From assembly GCF_024448985.1 (NCBI RefSeq), contig NZ_JAMOII010000001.1, positions 124,001-188,000 of the forward strand: a stretch of 64,000 nucleotides of DNA, read 5' to 3'. This document shows, piece after piece, positions 50,600 through 60,256 of this stretch. Under the pieces are notes generated by a model that saw only the letters and a program-made list of their open reading frames with translations, was not told where the DNA came from and searched no databases. The translations under genes were made by a program, and so were the position numbers. The stretch comes from Stutzerimonas stutzeri. Lineage in GTDB: Bacteria > Pseudomonadota > Gammaproteobacteria > Pseudomonadales > Pseudomonadaceae. Position 1 is the first letter of the stretch. The number at the start of each line of letters is the position of its first letter.

Positions 50600-50948
50600 T
50601 AGGGTCTGTCACCGTTTCGTCGCGAGGCGCGTTGCTGCGCCAAATGTCGCCAGGCCGGGCGGCGCTCCGCAAGGCGCGGGGCGCAGGTAATGGCCTGGGC
50701 CGACCGCCTCGTTCCCAAGCCAAGTCCCGCGACGCCGCATGGCGAAATTTGCCGCGCAACCCTTCGGGCCGGGCCTGTTTTTGCGCGATGCGGCGTTTCT
50801 CGTCGCTCATTTGGAACAACCAAACGTCGCTTCTCGTGCGATCTCCATGGATGGAGTGAATGCCGCAAGCCCGCCGGGAGCGGGCGCGGCCTTGCCTCGC
50901 GCAAAACAGGCTCCGGCGCGGTCGCGCACGAAACGCCGACAGACCCTA
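50600..50948. mobile_element. 349-bp MITE-like element with terminal inverted repeats
   Basis: The ends TAGGGTCTGTC (50600-50610) and GACAGACCCTA (50938-50948) are perfect inverted repeats; the match continues imperfectly as CGTTTCGT...CGCGA. Inside, GCCTGTTTTTGCGCGA (50774-50789) pairs with the TCGCGCAAAACAGGC-like right side (50897-50912), around a core with CTCATTTGG-AACA-ACCAAACG. There is no gene inside. The TA at both ends could be target duplication, as for IS630- or IS5-type MITEs. It lies 12 bases past the thiolase stop. Confidence 0.6.
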
Positions 50949-50960
50949 AGCGGTGCGCGA

Positions 50961-52139
50961 TCACCGCTCGATTGCCATGGCCACACCCTGTCCGCCGCCG
51001 ATGCACAGCGTGGCCAGCCCTTTATGGGCGTCGCGGCGGATCATTTCGTGCAGCAGGGTGACCAAAATGCGGCAGCCGGAGGCGCCAATCGGATGGCCGA
51101 TGGCAATGGCGCCGCCGTTGACGTTGACCTTGTGCGCGTCCCAGCCGAGCTCCTTGCCGACCGCAAGCGCTTGGGCGGCGAACGCCTCGTTGGCTTCGAT
51201 CAGGTCCAGTTGATCGAGCGTCCAGCCTGCTTTCTCCAGGCATCGGCGGGTGGCCGATACTGGGGCAATGCCCATGATCGCCGGATCGACACCCGCATTG
51301 GCGTAACCGGCGATACGCGCCAGCACCGGCAGGCCTAACGCCTTGGCCTTGTCCGCACTCATCAGCAACACGGCGGCGGCGCCGTCGTTGAGGCTGGAGG
51401 CGTTACCGGCCGTTACGCTGCCGTCTTTCTTGAAGGCGGGCTTTAGCTTGCTCAGGCTCTCGGCTGTGGTGCCCGCACGCGGCTGCTCGTCGGCTTCAAA
51501 CACCAGTGGATCGCCCTTGCGCTGAGGAATCTCGATCGGCGTGATCTCGTCACCGAAGCGCCCTGCCTCGATGGCGGAAACCGCCTTCTGTTGGGAAGCG
51601 GAGGCGAAGGCATCTTGTTCCTCTCGGGTAATGCCGTACTTCGCTACGAGATTTTCGGCGGTGATGCCCATGTGATAGTCATTGAATGCGTCCCACAGGC
51701 CATCCTGGATCATGCTGTCGAGCAGTTTGCCATGGCCCATACGCAAGCCCGTGCGGGCCGCAGGCATGACGTAGGGCGCCAGGCTCATGTTTTCCATACC
51801 GCCGGCAATCATTACTTCGGCGTCGCCGCAGCGGATCGCCTGTGTCGCGAGGTGCAGCGCTTTCAGGCCGGAGCCGCAGACCTTGTTTAGCGTCATGGCC
51901 GGGACCGCGGTGGGCAGGCCAGCATTGATAGCGGCCTGGCGCGCCGGGTTCTGGCCGGCGCCCGCGGTGAGGACTTGGCCGAGGATGACTTCGTTCACCT
52001 CGGCAGGGTCGATACCGGTTTGCTGCAGCAGACGGCGAATCACGGCTGCGCCCAGGTCGGCTGCCGGGATATTGGCCAGCGCGCCCTGAAAGCTGCCGAC
52101 GGCGGTACGGGTAGCGGCGACGATGACGACTTCTTGCAT
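50961..52139 (-). CDS. Acetyl-CoA C-acetyltransferase (thiolase II)
   Basis: A 392-residue biosynthetic-type thiolase condensing two acetyl-CoA. The nucleophile Cys 88 is in [35 protein letters not shown] (catalytic His) and the second Cys in [11 protein letters not shown] are present. The ATG at 52139 gives the family start [20 protein letters not shown]; the frame upstream is not family-like. AtoB and PhaA are close relatives, and I see no neighbour that chooses between them, so no symbol is given. Confidence 0.92.
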   Translation of the reverse strand: MQEVVIVAATRTAVGSFQGALANIPAADLGAAVIRRLLQQTGIDPAEVNEVILGQVLTAGAGQNPARQAAINAGLPTAVPAMTLNKVCGSGLKALHLATQAIRCGDAEVMIAGGMENMSLAPYVMPAARTGLRMGHGKLLDSMIQDGLWDAFNDYHMGITAENLVAKYGITREEQDAFASASQQKAVSAIEAGRFGDEITPIEIPQRKGDPLVFEADEQPRAGTTAESLSKLKPAFKKDGSVTAGNASSLNDGAAAVLLMSADKAKALGLPVLARIAGYANAGVDPAIMGIAPVSATRRCLEKAGWTLDQLDLIEANEAFAAQALAVGKELGWDAHKVNVNGGAIAIGHPIGASGCRILVTLLHEMIRRDAHKGLATLCIGGGQGVAMAIER

Positions 52140-52232
52140 GCTGGTTGACCTCGAAAGGGAGCGGGTTCGCGCGAAGTGTCCATGGTGGCATACCGCTCTG
52201 GGCGCCTCCACTTGCGGAACCTGCCGGTCACG

Positions 52233-53108
52233 TTAGCGGCTGGGCAGTCCCATGCGCCGGCGTGCCCGGTGTACCGAACCGTTGCGTACGGCCCAGCGCA
52301 GCAACGGGGCGGTGCGTCTGACGCCGAACCGTATCAACTGACGCTGAGCCGGGCTCTGCTGCAATGCGAGCATGGCGCTCGCCCAGTCCGGTAGCAGCTC
52401 GACTCCCGCCTGCATCATCAGTGCGCCGAATGGCCGGGCCAGCGCGCTGGGTGCCGGTGCGTCGAACAGCACGCGAACAATTTCGCGCGAGCGCTCGTCG
52501 CACTGCAGCTGCGGCTGTACCTCTAACAGATATTCGTCCACCTGCCGCCTCGAGCGCGGCACCTGGCATGCGCCAAGAGATTCGGCGATCTGCGCGACCT
52601 CATCGTAATAGCGGTCCTGATCATCGCCAGACAGGGCCGGGTTGAGGTAACGCAGGTGCGCCTTGAGAAAGCTGCTGACCTCGGCCACATGCACCCACGT
52701 CAGCAGTTCGGGATCGTAGGCGGCGTAAGGGCGGCCATCGGCTGCATGGCCGGTGACCTTCAGATGTATCGAACGGACCCGTTCGATTAGCCGCTGTGCA
52801 TCAGCCTGGCTGCCGAAGGTTGTCGCCGATATGAATTGCCCGGTACGTCGCAAGCGGCCGAGCAGGTCTTCGCGGAAGTTCGAGTGATCCCAGACGCCGG
52901 CCAGCGCCAGCGGATGCAGTGCTTGCAACAACAATGCGGAAATGCCACCGATCAGCATCGAAGTGAAGTCGCCGTGGACCCGCCAGCAGACGGAGTCCGG
53001 GCCGAACAAGCCAGGATCGCCCGGCGGATGCTCATAATCGACGCCGCCAAGGGCCAGACCGGTGAGGCTGAGCACCTGTGATTCGACGTGACGACGAATG
53101 AATTCCAT
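52233..53108 (-). CDS. DUF2236 / MpaB-type oxygenase family protein
   Basis: A 291-residue protein of the DUF2236 (latex-clearing/MpaB-like) family. Marks are WRVHGDFTSMLIGGISALLLQALHPLALAGVWDHSNF near residue 45, the ISATTFG and HLKVTGHAADGRPYAAYDPELLTWVHVAEV segments, and conserved His residues that could bind haem. Relatives include rubber oxygenase and the fungal MpaB; the substrate here is unknown. It runs in the same direction as the thiolase gene, 93 bases away. Confidence 0.8.
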   Translation of the reverse strand: MEFIRRHVESQVLSLTGLALGGVDYEHPPGDPGLFGPDSVCWRVHGDFTSMLIGGISALLLQALHPLALAGVWDHSNFREDLLGRLRRTGQFISATTFGSQADAQRLIERVRSIHLKVTGHAADGRPYAAYDPELLTWVHVAEVSSFLKAHLRYLNPALSGDDQDRYYDEVAQIAESLGACQVPRSRRQVDEYLLEVQPQLQCDERSREIVRVLFDAPAPSALARPFGALMMQAGVELLPDWASAMLALQQSPAQRQLIRFGVRRTAPLLRWAVRNGSVHRARRRMGLPSR

Positions 53109-53224
53109 GACCGGGGCGTCTGCAGCGATGGGTGAGCCGGAATGTTACCCGATGGATGCTGTTAGCGATTGGGGGGGGCTGGGTTTCAACCGGACAGCGA
53201 GTGCCGCCCGGTTGCAACGCAGGA

Positions 53225-54889
53225 TCAGCCGCGATGACGGCCGCGGAAGAAGTCGATCAGCCCCTGAGTCGAAGCGTCTTCGGCTGGCGGCGCGTCAAAG
53301 CTGGTCATCTGACCGTAAACGGCCTTGCCCAGGTCCTTGCCGAGCTCCACGCCCCACTGATCGAAGGAATTGATTCCCCAGATCACGCCCTGGACGAAGA
53401 CCTTGTGCTCGTAGAGGGCGATCAGCGCACCGAGACGGCCGGGGCTTATGGTTTCCATGACAACGGTATTGCTCGGTCGATTGCCCGGAATGACCTTGTG
53501 CGGCGCCAGGCGCTCGATCTCGGCTTCGCTCATGCCCTTGGCGCGCAGCTCCGCCTCGGCTTCTTCGCGAGTCTTGCCGCGCATCAGCGCCTGGCTCTGA
53601 GACAGGCAATTCGCATACAACCACTCGTGGTGGTCGGCCACTGGGTTGTGGCTAACCACCGGCACGATGAAGTCGGCCGGAATCAGAGGCGTGCCTTGGT
53701 GTAGCAATTGGTGGTAGGCGTGCTGTCCATTGGCGCCGACACCACCCCAGATCACCGGGCCCGTGGTGCAGGAAACTGTGGTGCCGTCCTGACGTACGCT
53801 CTTACCGTTGGACTCCATGTCCATCTGTTGCAGGTGTTTGACGAAGTTGCGCAGGTAGTGGTCGTAGGGCAGGAAGGCGTAGCTCTGCGCACCCCAGAAA
53901 TTGTGGTACCAGACGCCCAGCATTGCCAGCAGGACCGGCATGTTGCGTTCGAACGGCTCGCTGAGGAAATGCTGGTCCATGCTGTAAGCGCCGGACAGCA
54001 GATCCTTGAAGTTGGACATGCCGATGGCCAGCGCGATCGGCAGGCCGATGGCTGACCACAGCGAATAGCGACCGCCGACCCAGTCCCACATCGGGAAAAT
54101 ATTCTTCTCGCGGATGCCGAACTCAACTGCGGCTTTTTTGTTGCTGGTCACCGCGATGAAGTGACGGTAAAGCTTCTCCTCTGTGCCGCCCTTGCCGAGG
54201 TACCAGGTGCGTGCGGCCTGGGCGTTCTTCAGTGTCTCGAGCGTGCCGAAGGTCTTACTGGAGATGATGAATAGTGTGGTTTCGACGTTCAGCTTGGCGG
54301 TCACTTCGCGGAATTCGCTGCCGTCGATGTTCGCCAGGTAATGCGTGCGCACGCCATGTTGAGTGAAGGGCAGCAGTGCCTCGGAGACCAGCTGCGGACC
54401 GAGAAATGAGCCACCGATGCCGATGTTCACCACGTCGGTGATGGTTTTGTCGCTGAAGCCGCGCCAGAGGTTGTTGTGGATGCGCGTGACGATGTCGGTC
54501 ATCTGCGCCAGCGCGGCGTGCACGTCGCGCATGATGTTCTGCCCGTCGACCATTACCGAATCGCCCATCGGGCGGCGCAATGCGGTGTGCAGGACCGGGC
54601 GATTCTCAGAGGCGTTGATCCGCTCACCTTCGAACATGGCGCGAGCGGCCTGCTCGACACCGGCCTCGCGGGCCAGGTTCACCAGAAGGGTGCGCGTCTC
54701 GGGTGTGATCAGATTCTTCGAATAATCGAGAAACAGACCGCAGCAGGAAACCGACAAGTCATCGAAGCGTGTCGGGTCGGCCTTGAATGCGTCGCGCATG
54801 CTGAAATTCTGCATGGCAAGGCGGTGTTCTTCCAAGGCCTTCCAGGACGACAGGCCGGTGGCATCGAGAGGGTGCTCGTAATAGCTCAT
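53225..54889 (-). CDS. pgi: Glucose-6-phosphate isomerase
   Basis: A 554-residue glycolytic/gluconeogenic isomerase. Signatures are [34 protein letters not shown] (phosphate-binding), [20 protein letters not shown] (family pattern), and the C-terminal [15 protein letters not shown] signature. Length is as in other Pseudomonas. No obvious terminator with a T-run follows; CAACCGG...CCGGTTG (53189-53215) could form a hairpin. Confidence 0.97.
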   Translation of the reverse strand: MSYYEHPLDATGLSSWKALEEHRLAMQNFSMRDAFKADPTRFDDLSVSCCGLFLDYSKNLITPETRTLLVNLAREAGVEQAARAMFEGERINASENRPVLHTALRRPMGDSVMVDGQNIMRDVHAALAQMTDIVTRIHNNLWRGFSDKTITDVVNIGIGGSFLGPQLVSEALLPFTQHGVRTHYLANIDGSEFREVTAKLNVETTLFIISSKTFGTLETLKNAQAARTWYLGKGGTEEKLYRHFIAVTSNKKAAVEFGIREKNIFPMWDWVGGRYSLWSAIGLPIALAIGMSNFKDLLSGAYSMDQHFLSEPFERNMPVLLAMLGVWYHNFWGAQSYAFLPYDHYLRNFVKHLQQMDMESNGKSVRQDGTTVSCTTGPVIWGGVGANGQHAYHQLLHQGTPLIPADFIVPVVSHNPVADHHEWLYANCLSQSQALMRGKTREEAEAELRAKGMSEAEIERLAPHKVIPGNRPSNTVVMETISPGRLGALIALYEHKVFVQGVIWGINSFDQWGVELGKDLGKAVYGQMTSFDAPPAEDASTQGLIDFFRGRHRG

Positions 54890-55214
54890 GGTAGTGCGGC
54901 TTCCTTTGCTTTGGCGGACTGTCTCGATTCTGCTCTACCCCAGGCGTAGCCCTGGAGCTGCGGTTGGACAGTCATGCGATGATGCTGACACGCTGGCACT
55001 CATCCTGAATGCATCGGGCGCGTACCGCTCCGGTTCAATGAAGCGAGGGTGGCGCATCCTGCGCCGCCGAGACAGTCTGACTTGGAAAAACGCTCGGCGT
55101 TCCGAATGCTCGCAGCGCCCGGTACCGATACCCGTCATGGCCCTCTACGACCATTACAGATTCGCGCGTCAGGGGGAACCCTCAGCGTCTGTTCAGGATC
55201 TGCTGCGCGTCGGC
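54890..55214. other. Intergenic DNA between pgi and the 55.2-kb repeat
   Basis: No gene is supported. The segment contains GC-rich sequence without clear direct repeats and would hold the pgi promoter near 54900-54960. Confidence 0.4.
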
Positions 55215-55309
55215 CCTGCTGCGTTAAAAACAGGCTCAGAATGCTCATTTACACCGGTAAACTCGAGTGCGAGCCCAGTCCGCTTCCTCGCCTGTTTTTG
55301 CCTTGCAGG
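55215..55309. repeat. Pseudomonas-type CAGGC/GCCTG hairpin repeat
   Basis: CCTGC...TTAAAAACAGGC on the left pairs with GCCTGTTTTTGCCTTGCAGG on the right. The core CTCATTTACACCGGTAAACTC is itself nearly palindromic. I recall very similar intergenic sequences in many Pseudomonas genomes. The core shape (CTCATTT-x-AAAC) and the CAGGC/TTTTT arms also occur inside the 50.6-kb element. Confidence 0.65.
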
Positions 55310-55347
55310 TCTTTAGCTCGCGAGATCGTGAACAAGCTCTCGGGGCA

Positions 55348-55369
55348 GAAAAAAGCCCGCGACGCGGGC
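55348..55369 (-). terminator. Terminator of panD
   Basis: On the minus strand GCCCGC and GCGGGC pair across GTC, followed by TTTTTT. It lies 32 bases past the panD stop. Confidence 0.85.
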
Positions 55370-55401
55370 GGCGTGCGGACTTTCGAACGACTCATTCGTA
55401 G

Positions 55402-55782
55402 TCAGGCGACCTGGACCGGAATGGCGTTGCTGGTATGGCTGAGCTCGCCATCCGCGCCCATGTACAGGACGTGTGGCTTGAAGCTGGCCAGTTCGGCTTC
55501 GCTGTAGTGGGCGTAAGCGCAAATGATCAGGCGGTGGCCGACGCCGGCCTTGTGCGCGGCTGCGCCGTTGACAGAGATGATCTTCGAACCTTCTTCGCCA
55601 CGGATGGCGTAGGTGGTGAAGCGCTCACCGTTGTCGACGTTATAAATCTGGATTTGCTCGTATTCACGAATGCCGGCCAGGTCCAGCCAGTCGCCGTCGA
55701 TGGCGCAGGAGCCTTCGTAATCCAGCACCGAGTGGGTTACCTGGGCGCGGTGCAATTTGGCCTTGAGCATGATGGCGTGCAT
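55402..55782 (-). CDS. panD: Aspartate 1-decarboxylase
   Basis: A 126-residue pyruvoyl enzyme making beta-alanine for pantothenate. The self-cleavage site is Gly24-Ser25 in DYEGSCAID, with Lys 9 in KLHR and the [20 protein letters not shown] segment conserved. The start [20 protein letters not shown] is at 55782. It lies about 100 bases from panC on the same strand and belongs to the panB-panC-panD group. Confidence 0.97.
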   Translation of the reverse strand: MHAIMLKAKLHRAQVTHSVLDYEGSCAIDGDWLDLAGIREYEQIQIYNVDNGERFTTYAIRGEEGSKIISVNGAAAHKAGVGHRLIICAYAHYSEAELASFKPHVLYMGADGELSHTSNAIPVQVA

Positions 55783-55880
55783 GGCGGGTTCCTCCGGGTG
55801 CGCAAGCGGCGCAGAGTGTGCCCGAACCCACAAGTGTGATCAATACCGGGGACGGGCAGGGTTGTGCCGATGGTCGGCGG

Positions 55881-56744
55881 TTATACCGATGCGGGTCTGA
55901 TATCGACCAGCAGGTTATCGATCAGGCGGGTCTTGCCGAGGAACGCCGCTGCGAGGATAACCAGCTCGCATGTATCGGCTGTGGCTGGCTGCAGGTCCGT
56001 CGCGTTGCGAATTTCCAGATAATCGGGACGTAAGCCGGCTGCTTGCAATGTCTGCTGCCCCTCGGCCAGTAGCGCCGAATAGTCGTGATCCCCGTTGCGA
56101 ATCGCGTCTGCCAACTGATTCAGCGTGCGATACAGGGTCGGGGCAATGGCGCGTTCCTCGGTACTGAGGTAGCCGTTACGCGAGGACAGCGCCAAGCCGT
56201 CTTCGGCACGCATCGTCGGCTCACCAATGATTTGCACCGGCATATTTAAGTCGCGCACCATGGTGCGGATCACCGCCAGCTGTTGGAAGTCCTTCTGGCC
56301 GAACACGGCAAGATCGGGCAATACCATGTTGAACAGTTTGCTGACGACGGTCGAAACGCCATCGAAATGGCCAGGCCGGCTGCCGCCACAGAGCCCTTCG
56401 GATACACCCGGCACACGCACGATGGTCTGCATGGTCTGGCCGTGGGGATACATTTCCTCGACGCTGGGTGCGAACAGCAGGTGGCAGCCCGCCTCGAAGA
56501 GCTTTTCCTGGTCCGCCGTGAGCGTGCGCGGATAACTGGCTAGATCCTCGTTCGGACCAAACTGCAATGGGTTGACGAAGATGCTGGCCACAACGAAATC
56601 CGCACGTTGGCCGGCCTTCTTCACCAATGCGATATGGCCAGCATGCAAATTGCCCATGGTCGGCACGAAGCCGATGCGCTTGCCCTCGCCACGTGCGCGG
56701 GTCACTGCAGCGCGCAGGTCGGCGACGGTTCTGACCACATTCAT
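55881..56744 (-). CDS. panC: Pantothenate synthetase
   Basis: A 287-residue ATP-dependent ligase joining pantoate and beta-alanine. The HxGH motif is in [58 protein letters not shown] and the KMSKS-like [13 protein letters not shown] follow. Its ATG overlaps the panB stop (ATGA at 56741-56744), so the two are coupled. A much longer frame upstream overlaps panB and is rejected. Confidence 0.97.
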   Translation of the reverse strand: MNVVRTVADLRAAVTRARGEGKRIGFVPTMGNLHAGHIALVKKAGQRADFVVASIFVNPLQFGPNEDLASYPRTLTADQEKLFEAGCHLLFAPSVEEMYPHGQTMQTIVRVPGVSEGLCGGSRPGHFDGVSTVVSKLFNMVLPDLAVFGQKDFQQLAVIRTMVRDLNMPVQIIGEPTMRAEDGLALSSRNGYLSTEERAIAPTLYRTLNQLADAIRNGDHDYSALLAEGQQTLQAAGLRPDYLEIRNATDLQPATADTCELVILAAAFLGKTRLIDNLLVDIRPASV

Positions 56745-57541
56745 GCGGAAAATCCGTGTTCGGGTGCAGGGAACTCTACTGCCTTCACTGCCTGGACGTA
56801 GGCGGCGATGGCTGCTGGGATATCGCCGTGCTCTTTCATGAAGTTCTTGACGAACTTCGGTGCGCGTCCACTTAGGGACAGGCCGAGCATGTCGTGTAAG
56901 ACCAGCACCTGGCCATCGGTCGCGCTGCCGGCGCCGATGCCGATCACCGGCACCGCCACTGCCTGGGTGATGCGGGCCGCCAGCTCGCTGGGTACGCACT
57001 CGAGCAGCAGCATGGCAGCGCCCGCCGCTTCGAGCGCCTTGGCGTCGGCAATCATCTGCAGCGCCTGGGCCTCCTGGCGGCCTTGCACCTTATAGCCGCC
57101 CAGTATGTTGACTGTCTGTGGCGTCAGGCCCATGTGGGCGCAGACCGGGATGCCGCGTTCGGCCAGCAAACGGATGGACTCGGCCAGCCATGCTGCACCC
57201 TCGACCTTGATCATATGTGCACCGGCCCGCATCAGCGTGGCCGAGTTGTCCAGGGTCTGCTCAATGGTGGCGTTGGCCATGAACGGCAGATCGGCGACGA
57301 TCATCGCGCCGCGGTTGCCACGTTTGACGCAGGCGGTGTGGTAGGCCATCTCTTCAACGGACACCGGCAAGGTGCTGTCGTGACCTTGCAGGACCATGCC
57401 CAGCGAATCGCCGATCAGCAGCATCTCGACTCCCGCTTCGCAGGCGGTCTTGGCGAAGGTGGCGTCATAGCAGGTGAGCATGACGATCTTCTCGCCTTTC
57501 TGCTTGAGGCCTTGCAGGGTGGTCAGGGTTACGTCTGGCAT
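56741..57541 (-). CDS. panB: Ketopantoate hydroxymethyltransferase
   Basis: A 266-residue TIM-barrel enzyme catalysing the first committed step of pantothenate synthesis. Metal- and substrate-binding residues are in [19 protein letters not shown] and ADLPFMA; VKVEGA-type (here IKVEGAAW), GHMGLTPQ-like ([11 protein letters not shown]) and [20 protein letters not shown] follow. It is first in panB-panC, followed at a distance by panD. Confidence 0.97.
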   Translation of the reverse strand: MPDVTLTTLQGLKQKGEKIVMLTCYDATFAKTACEAGVEMLLIGDSLGMVLQGHDSTLPVSVEEMAYHTACVKRGNRGAMIVADLPFMANATIEQTLDNSATLMRAGAHMIKVEGAAWLAESIRLLAERGIPVCAHMGLTPQTVNILGGYKVQGRQEAQALQMIADAKALEAAGAAMLLLECVPSELAARITQAVAVPVIGIGAGSATDGQVLVLHDMLGLSLSGRAPKFVKNFMKEHGDIPAAIAAYVQAVKAVEFPAPEHGFSA

Positions 57542-57707
57542 GAATGCCGTCCTCCTAGAGCCTCTGAGGGATCACGGTAGTCGGAGCGTCATCGATGGGC
57601 AGGATTACCAATTCGATGCGTGCCGGCAGAGGGCGCTTATAGTCCTGATGGCGGCGAGCTAAGTCAATCGTGAGTGTTACCCGCACGTTACACCTGTTAC
57701 CGGTGGG

Positions 57708-58202
57708 TTACAGCGGTTCGTCGAGACGTTCGAGGCCTTCGAATGGGCAGGCCGCCAGCAGATTGGCCAGGTTGCGTCCATCTGGAAGCTGCAGATTCTG
57801 CGGCGCGATTTCGGCGAGCGGATAGAGCACGAAGGCTCGGGCATGCAGATGATAGTGAGGGACGGTCAGGCGCGGCTCGTCGAGTAACCGATCGCCGAAC
57901 AGTAGAACGTCGAGGTCCAGTGTTCGCGGTCCCCAGCGCTCGGCCTTGCGCTCGCGGCCATGAGCTTTTTCGATGGCTTGCAGCGCGTCGAGCAGATCCA
58001 ACGGGGCCAGCAGGGTTTCGAGCGCGGCGACGGCATTGTTGTAGCGCGGCTGATCCGGGGGGCCGAGCGGGTCGCTGGCGTATAGCGAAGACACCGCAAC
58101 GAGCCGAGAAGAGGGGACGTCCGCCAGTGCCCTGAGCGCACCGCGCAACTGCTCGCGTGGTTCGGCCAGATTGCTGCCCAGACCGATATAAACCCGTTCC
58201 AT
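57708..58202 (-). CDS. folK: HPPK, 6-hydroxymethyl-dihydropterin pyrophosphokinase
   Basis: A 164-residue kinase that makes the substrate for FolP (encoded at 32.5 kb). It starts MERVYIGLGSNLAEPREQL; the ATP/Mg-binding signature is RWGPRTLDLDVLLFGD, and the pterin loop includes LYASDPLG and DQPRYNNAV. Its ATG shares a base with the pcnB stop (TAATG), so it is coupled to pcnB. Confidence 0.96.
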   Translation of the reverse strand: MERVYIGLGSNLAEPREQLRGALRALADVPSSRLVAVSSLYASDPLGPPDQPRYNNAVAALETLLAPLDLLDALQAIEKAHGRERKAERWGPRTLDLDVLLFGDRLLDEPRLTVPHYHLHARAFVLYPLAEIAPQNLQLPDGRNLANLLAACPFEGLERLDEPL

Positions 58203-59602
58203 TATTCGCCGGAGGTCGGTGCGCTTTCGTTCGGGCCGCGCTTGCGTCGACTGCCACTACGGCGGCGTTTGCGCGGCGCTCCGCTGGCGTTGTCCTTGCT
58301 GCTGAGGCCGCGAATCATGTTGCGACGCTCGCTTTCACTGGCCTCCTGGTAGTCGGTCCACCAGTCGCCCAAACCATCGGTCTGCTCGCCGGCACTCTCG
58401 CGCAGCAAGAGGAAATCGTAGCCCGCACGAAAGCGCGGATTGTCCAGCAGTTGATCGGCGCGACGCCCCTGGCGCCGCGGCAGACGCTCCTGCATGTCCC
58501 AGATTTCCCGCATCGGCATGGTGAAACGTTTGGGTATGGCGGTGCGCTGGCACTGTTCCCAGATCAGCTCATGCGCGGCATCCTGCATCGCCGGTATGGG
58601 CGGCAATCCTCTGGCTTGAGCATCGGCGACGCGCGCCGGCAGAGCCGGCCAGAGCAGGGCGGCGAACAGGAACGCGGGAGTGACGGGCTTGCCCTGAGCA
58701 ATGCGCTGATCGGTATTGACCAGCGCGTTGCGGATCAGCGTTTCGGTGTACTCGGGATTGTCTTCCAGCGCCTCGGCGCTGGCCGGGAATAGCGGCGCGA
58801 AAAGGTCATGCTCCAGCAGCAAGTCGAAGGTGCGCTCGGCCTTGCCGCTGAGGAACAGCTTGATGATTTCGTCGAACAGGCGGGCTGAGGGCACATCGTT
58901 CAGCAGGTCGGCCAGATCGGCGATGGGTTCGGCGCTGTGCTGCTCGATCTCGAAGTCCAGTTTGGCGGCGAAGCGAACCGCTCGCAGCATGCGCACCGGA
59001 TCTTCCTGATAACGCTGCTCGGGGTCGCCGATCAGGCGGATCAGCCTGTTACGGATGTCATGTACGCCATGGGTGTGGTCGAGGATGTGCTCGCTCGAGG
59101 GGTCGTAATACAGCGCGTTGATTGTGAAGTCGCGACGCTGGGCATCGTCTTCCAGGGTGCCGTAAACGTTGTCGCGCAGGATGCGGCCGCTTTCGTTACG
59201 CGAAGCCAGGTGGCTGGCCTCGTCGTCATCTTCTTCCGGATGGTTGGCGCGGAAGGTGGCGACCTCGATGATCTCGCGTCCGAAGTGCACATGGACCAGC
59301 TTGAAGCGTCGACCAATGACCCGAGCGTTGCGAAATTCGGCGCGTACCTGCTCAGGCGTGGCGCTGGTGGCGACATCGTAATCCTTCGGGTCCAGATCCA
59401 GCAGCAGATCGCGGACACAACCGCCCACGACATAAGCCTCGTACCCGGCATGCTGAAGCCGCTCGACGACGCTGACGGCATGTCGGCTCAGATCATTGCG
59501 GTGCAACGAGTGCTGCCGGCTGGACAGTATTTCGGGTGTGCGACGGGGGTGCGGCAAACGGCGCAGGGGCAAACGAAAAGACTGGAACAGCTTTTTCAGC
59601 AT
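58202..59602 (-). CDS. pcnB: Poly(A) polymerase I
   Basis: A 466-residue nucleotidyltransferase that adds A-tails to RNA and promotes decay. The catalytic site is in YVVGGCVRDLLLDLDPKDYDVATSA; RRFKLVHVHF, RDFTINALYYDP and EDPVRMLRAVRFAAKL follow, and the tail is very basic (KRRRSGSRRKRG). The start MLKKLFQSFRLPLRR at 59602 fits the family; an in-frame ATG at 59650 is possible. It lies downstream of crcZ on the same strand and is coupled to folK. Confidence 0.95.
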   Translation of the reverse strand: MLKKLFQSFRLPLRRLPHPRRTPEILSSRQHSLHRNDLSRHAVSVVERLQHAGYEAYVVGGCVRDLLLDLDPKDYDVATSATPEQVRAEFRNARVIGRRFKLVHVHFGREIIEVATFRANHPEEDDDEASHLASRNESGRILRDNVYGTLEDDAQRRDFTINALYYDPSSEHILDHTHGVHDIRNRLIRLIGDPEQRYQEDPVRMLRAVRFAAKLDFEIEQHSAEPIADLADLLNDVPSARLFDEIIKLFLSGKAERTFDLLLEHDLFAPLFPASAEALEDNPEYTETLIRNALVNTDQRIAQGKPVTPAFLFAALLWPALPARVADAQARGLPPIPAMQDAAHELIWEQCQRTAIPKRFTMPMREIWDMQERLPRRQGRRADQLLDNPRFRAGYDFLLLRESAGEQTDGLGDWWTDYQEASESERRNMIRGLSSKDNASGAPRKRRRSGSRRKRGPNESAPTSGE

Positions 59603-59729
59603 GGGAGGCACTGTGTGGCGAAAGGACTGAGTGGCGAAGCGAATGGCCACGAACGAGCGTGGATTCTAGCACCGGGAGCCGGGATGGTGAACGAAGCGTG
59701 GGAAGGTGTCAAAAAACGGCCGGTGCCAG

Positions 59730-60104
59730 AAAGCACTAAGGGGAGCCGAAGCTCCCCTTTTAAATGATGTCGCGTGCTTTGTTGTTATTAGTATTTCGGG
59801 CGTGTTGTTTTTGTTTGATCACCCGTTCCTTTCAGCTATCGCTTCCAGGAATTGCTCCTACATTGGGAGCAAAGAGCAAACGGATTGCTTTGGTCGCTGA
59901 CTTGCCATCGATCATATGATCCAACCAGTTCAGGCTCTGCTTATGCAGTTCTTGTTGTTCTCAGCCTGGTTGTGGGGCAAAACCCCATTTAGCAGTTCCT
60001 CTCCAAAAGAATCAGTTAGCTACGCCTCTGCCTTCTTGTATTTGTTCTGCTAGAGCCGGTACGTCTTGTTCTTATTGTGGGTCTGCTTGTTATTGTTGTT
60101 GTGC
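59730..60104 (-). ncRNA. crcZ: Small RNA CrcZ
   Basis: This RNA lies between cbrB and pcnB, as in other Pseudomonas. The RNA would start GCACAACAACAATAACAAGC at 60104, which matches the P. aeruginosa CrcZ 5' end as I remember it. Six A-rich 'AAnAAnAA' clusters are visible, e.g. AACAACAATAACAA, AATAAGAACAA, AACAAATACAAGAA, AACAACAAGAA, AAACAAAAACAACA and AATAACAACAA. These bind Hfq/Crc and so relieve catabolite repression. The 3' end is set at a GGGGAGC-TTCG-GCTCCCC hairpin. The exact end is uncertain. Confidence 0.88.
59738..59759 (-). terminator. Terminal hairpin of CrcZ
   Basis: On the minus strand AAGGGGAGC and GCTCCCCTT pair across TTCG. The downstream T content is modest (TTAGTGCTTTC), so some read-through toward pcnB is possible. 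A TTTTTT run occurs further on, at 59711-59716. Confidence 0.75.
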
Positions 60105-60112
60105 CAGATATA

Positions 60113-60129
60113 AAGCATTTGCTGTGCCA
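60113..60129 (-). promoter_or_regulatory. Sigma-54 promoter of crcZ
   Basis: On the minus strand TGGCACAGCAAATGCTT has GG (-24) and GC (-12) separated by exactly ten bases. The predicted start at 60104 lies 11 bases past the GC. RpoN with CbrB should drive it. Confidence 0.88.
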
Positions 60130-60190
60130 GTTTTTGAAATTCCTTATAAAACAGGCAGTTATGTTTCGGTATCGTTTTTCGGTCTACAAA

Positions 60191-60225
60191 AAAACCGGGT
60201 TCCCGTTACCGATGAACCCGGTTTT
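60191..60225 (-). terminator. Terminator of cbrB
   Basis: AAAACCGGGTTC and GAACCCGGTTTT form a 12-bp stem with an 11-base loop and T-runs on either side, so it works on both strands. It separates cbrB from crcZ. Confidence 0.88.
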
Positions 60226-60252
60226 TGTTACGTCTCGATGGGGTGGGTAACA
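60226..60252. promoter_or_regulatory. CbrB upstream activating site of crcZ
   Basis: TGTTAC (60226-60231) and GTAACA (60247-60252) form a palindrome separated by 15 bases, centred about 135 bases upstream of the crcZ start. The CbrB consensus is TGTTAC-N-GTAACA with a spacer near 14. It lies between the cbrB stop and its terminator. Confidence 0.8.
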
Positions 60253-60256
60253 ACCG

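Noticed and set aside
56745-56999. A longer panC start at 56999
   Set aside because: The extra 85 residues overlap panB in another phase and are basic and non-family-like; the ATG at 56744 overlaps the panB stop as ATGA.
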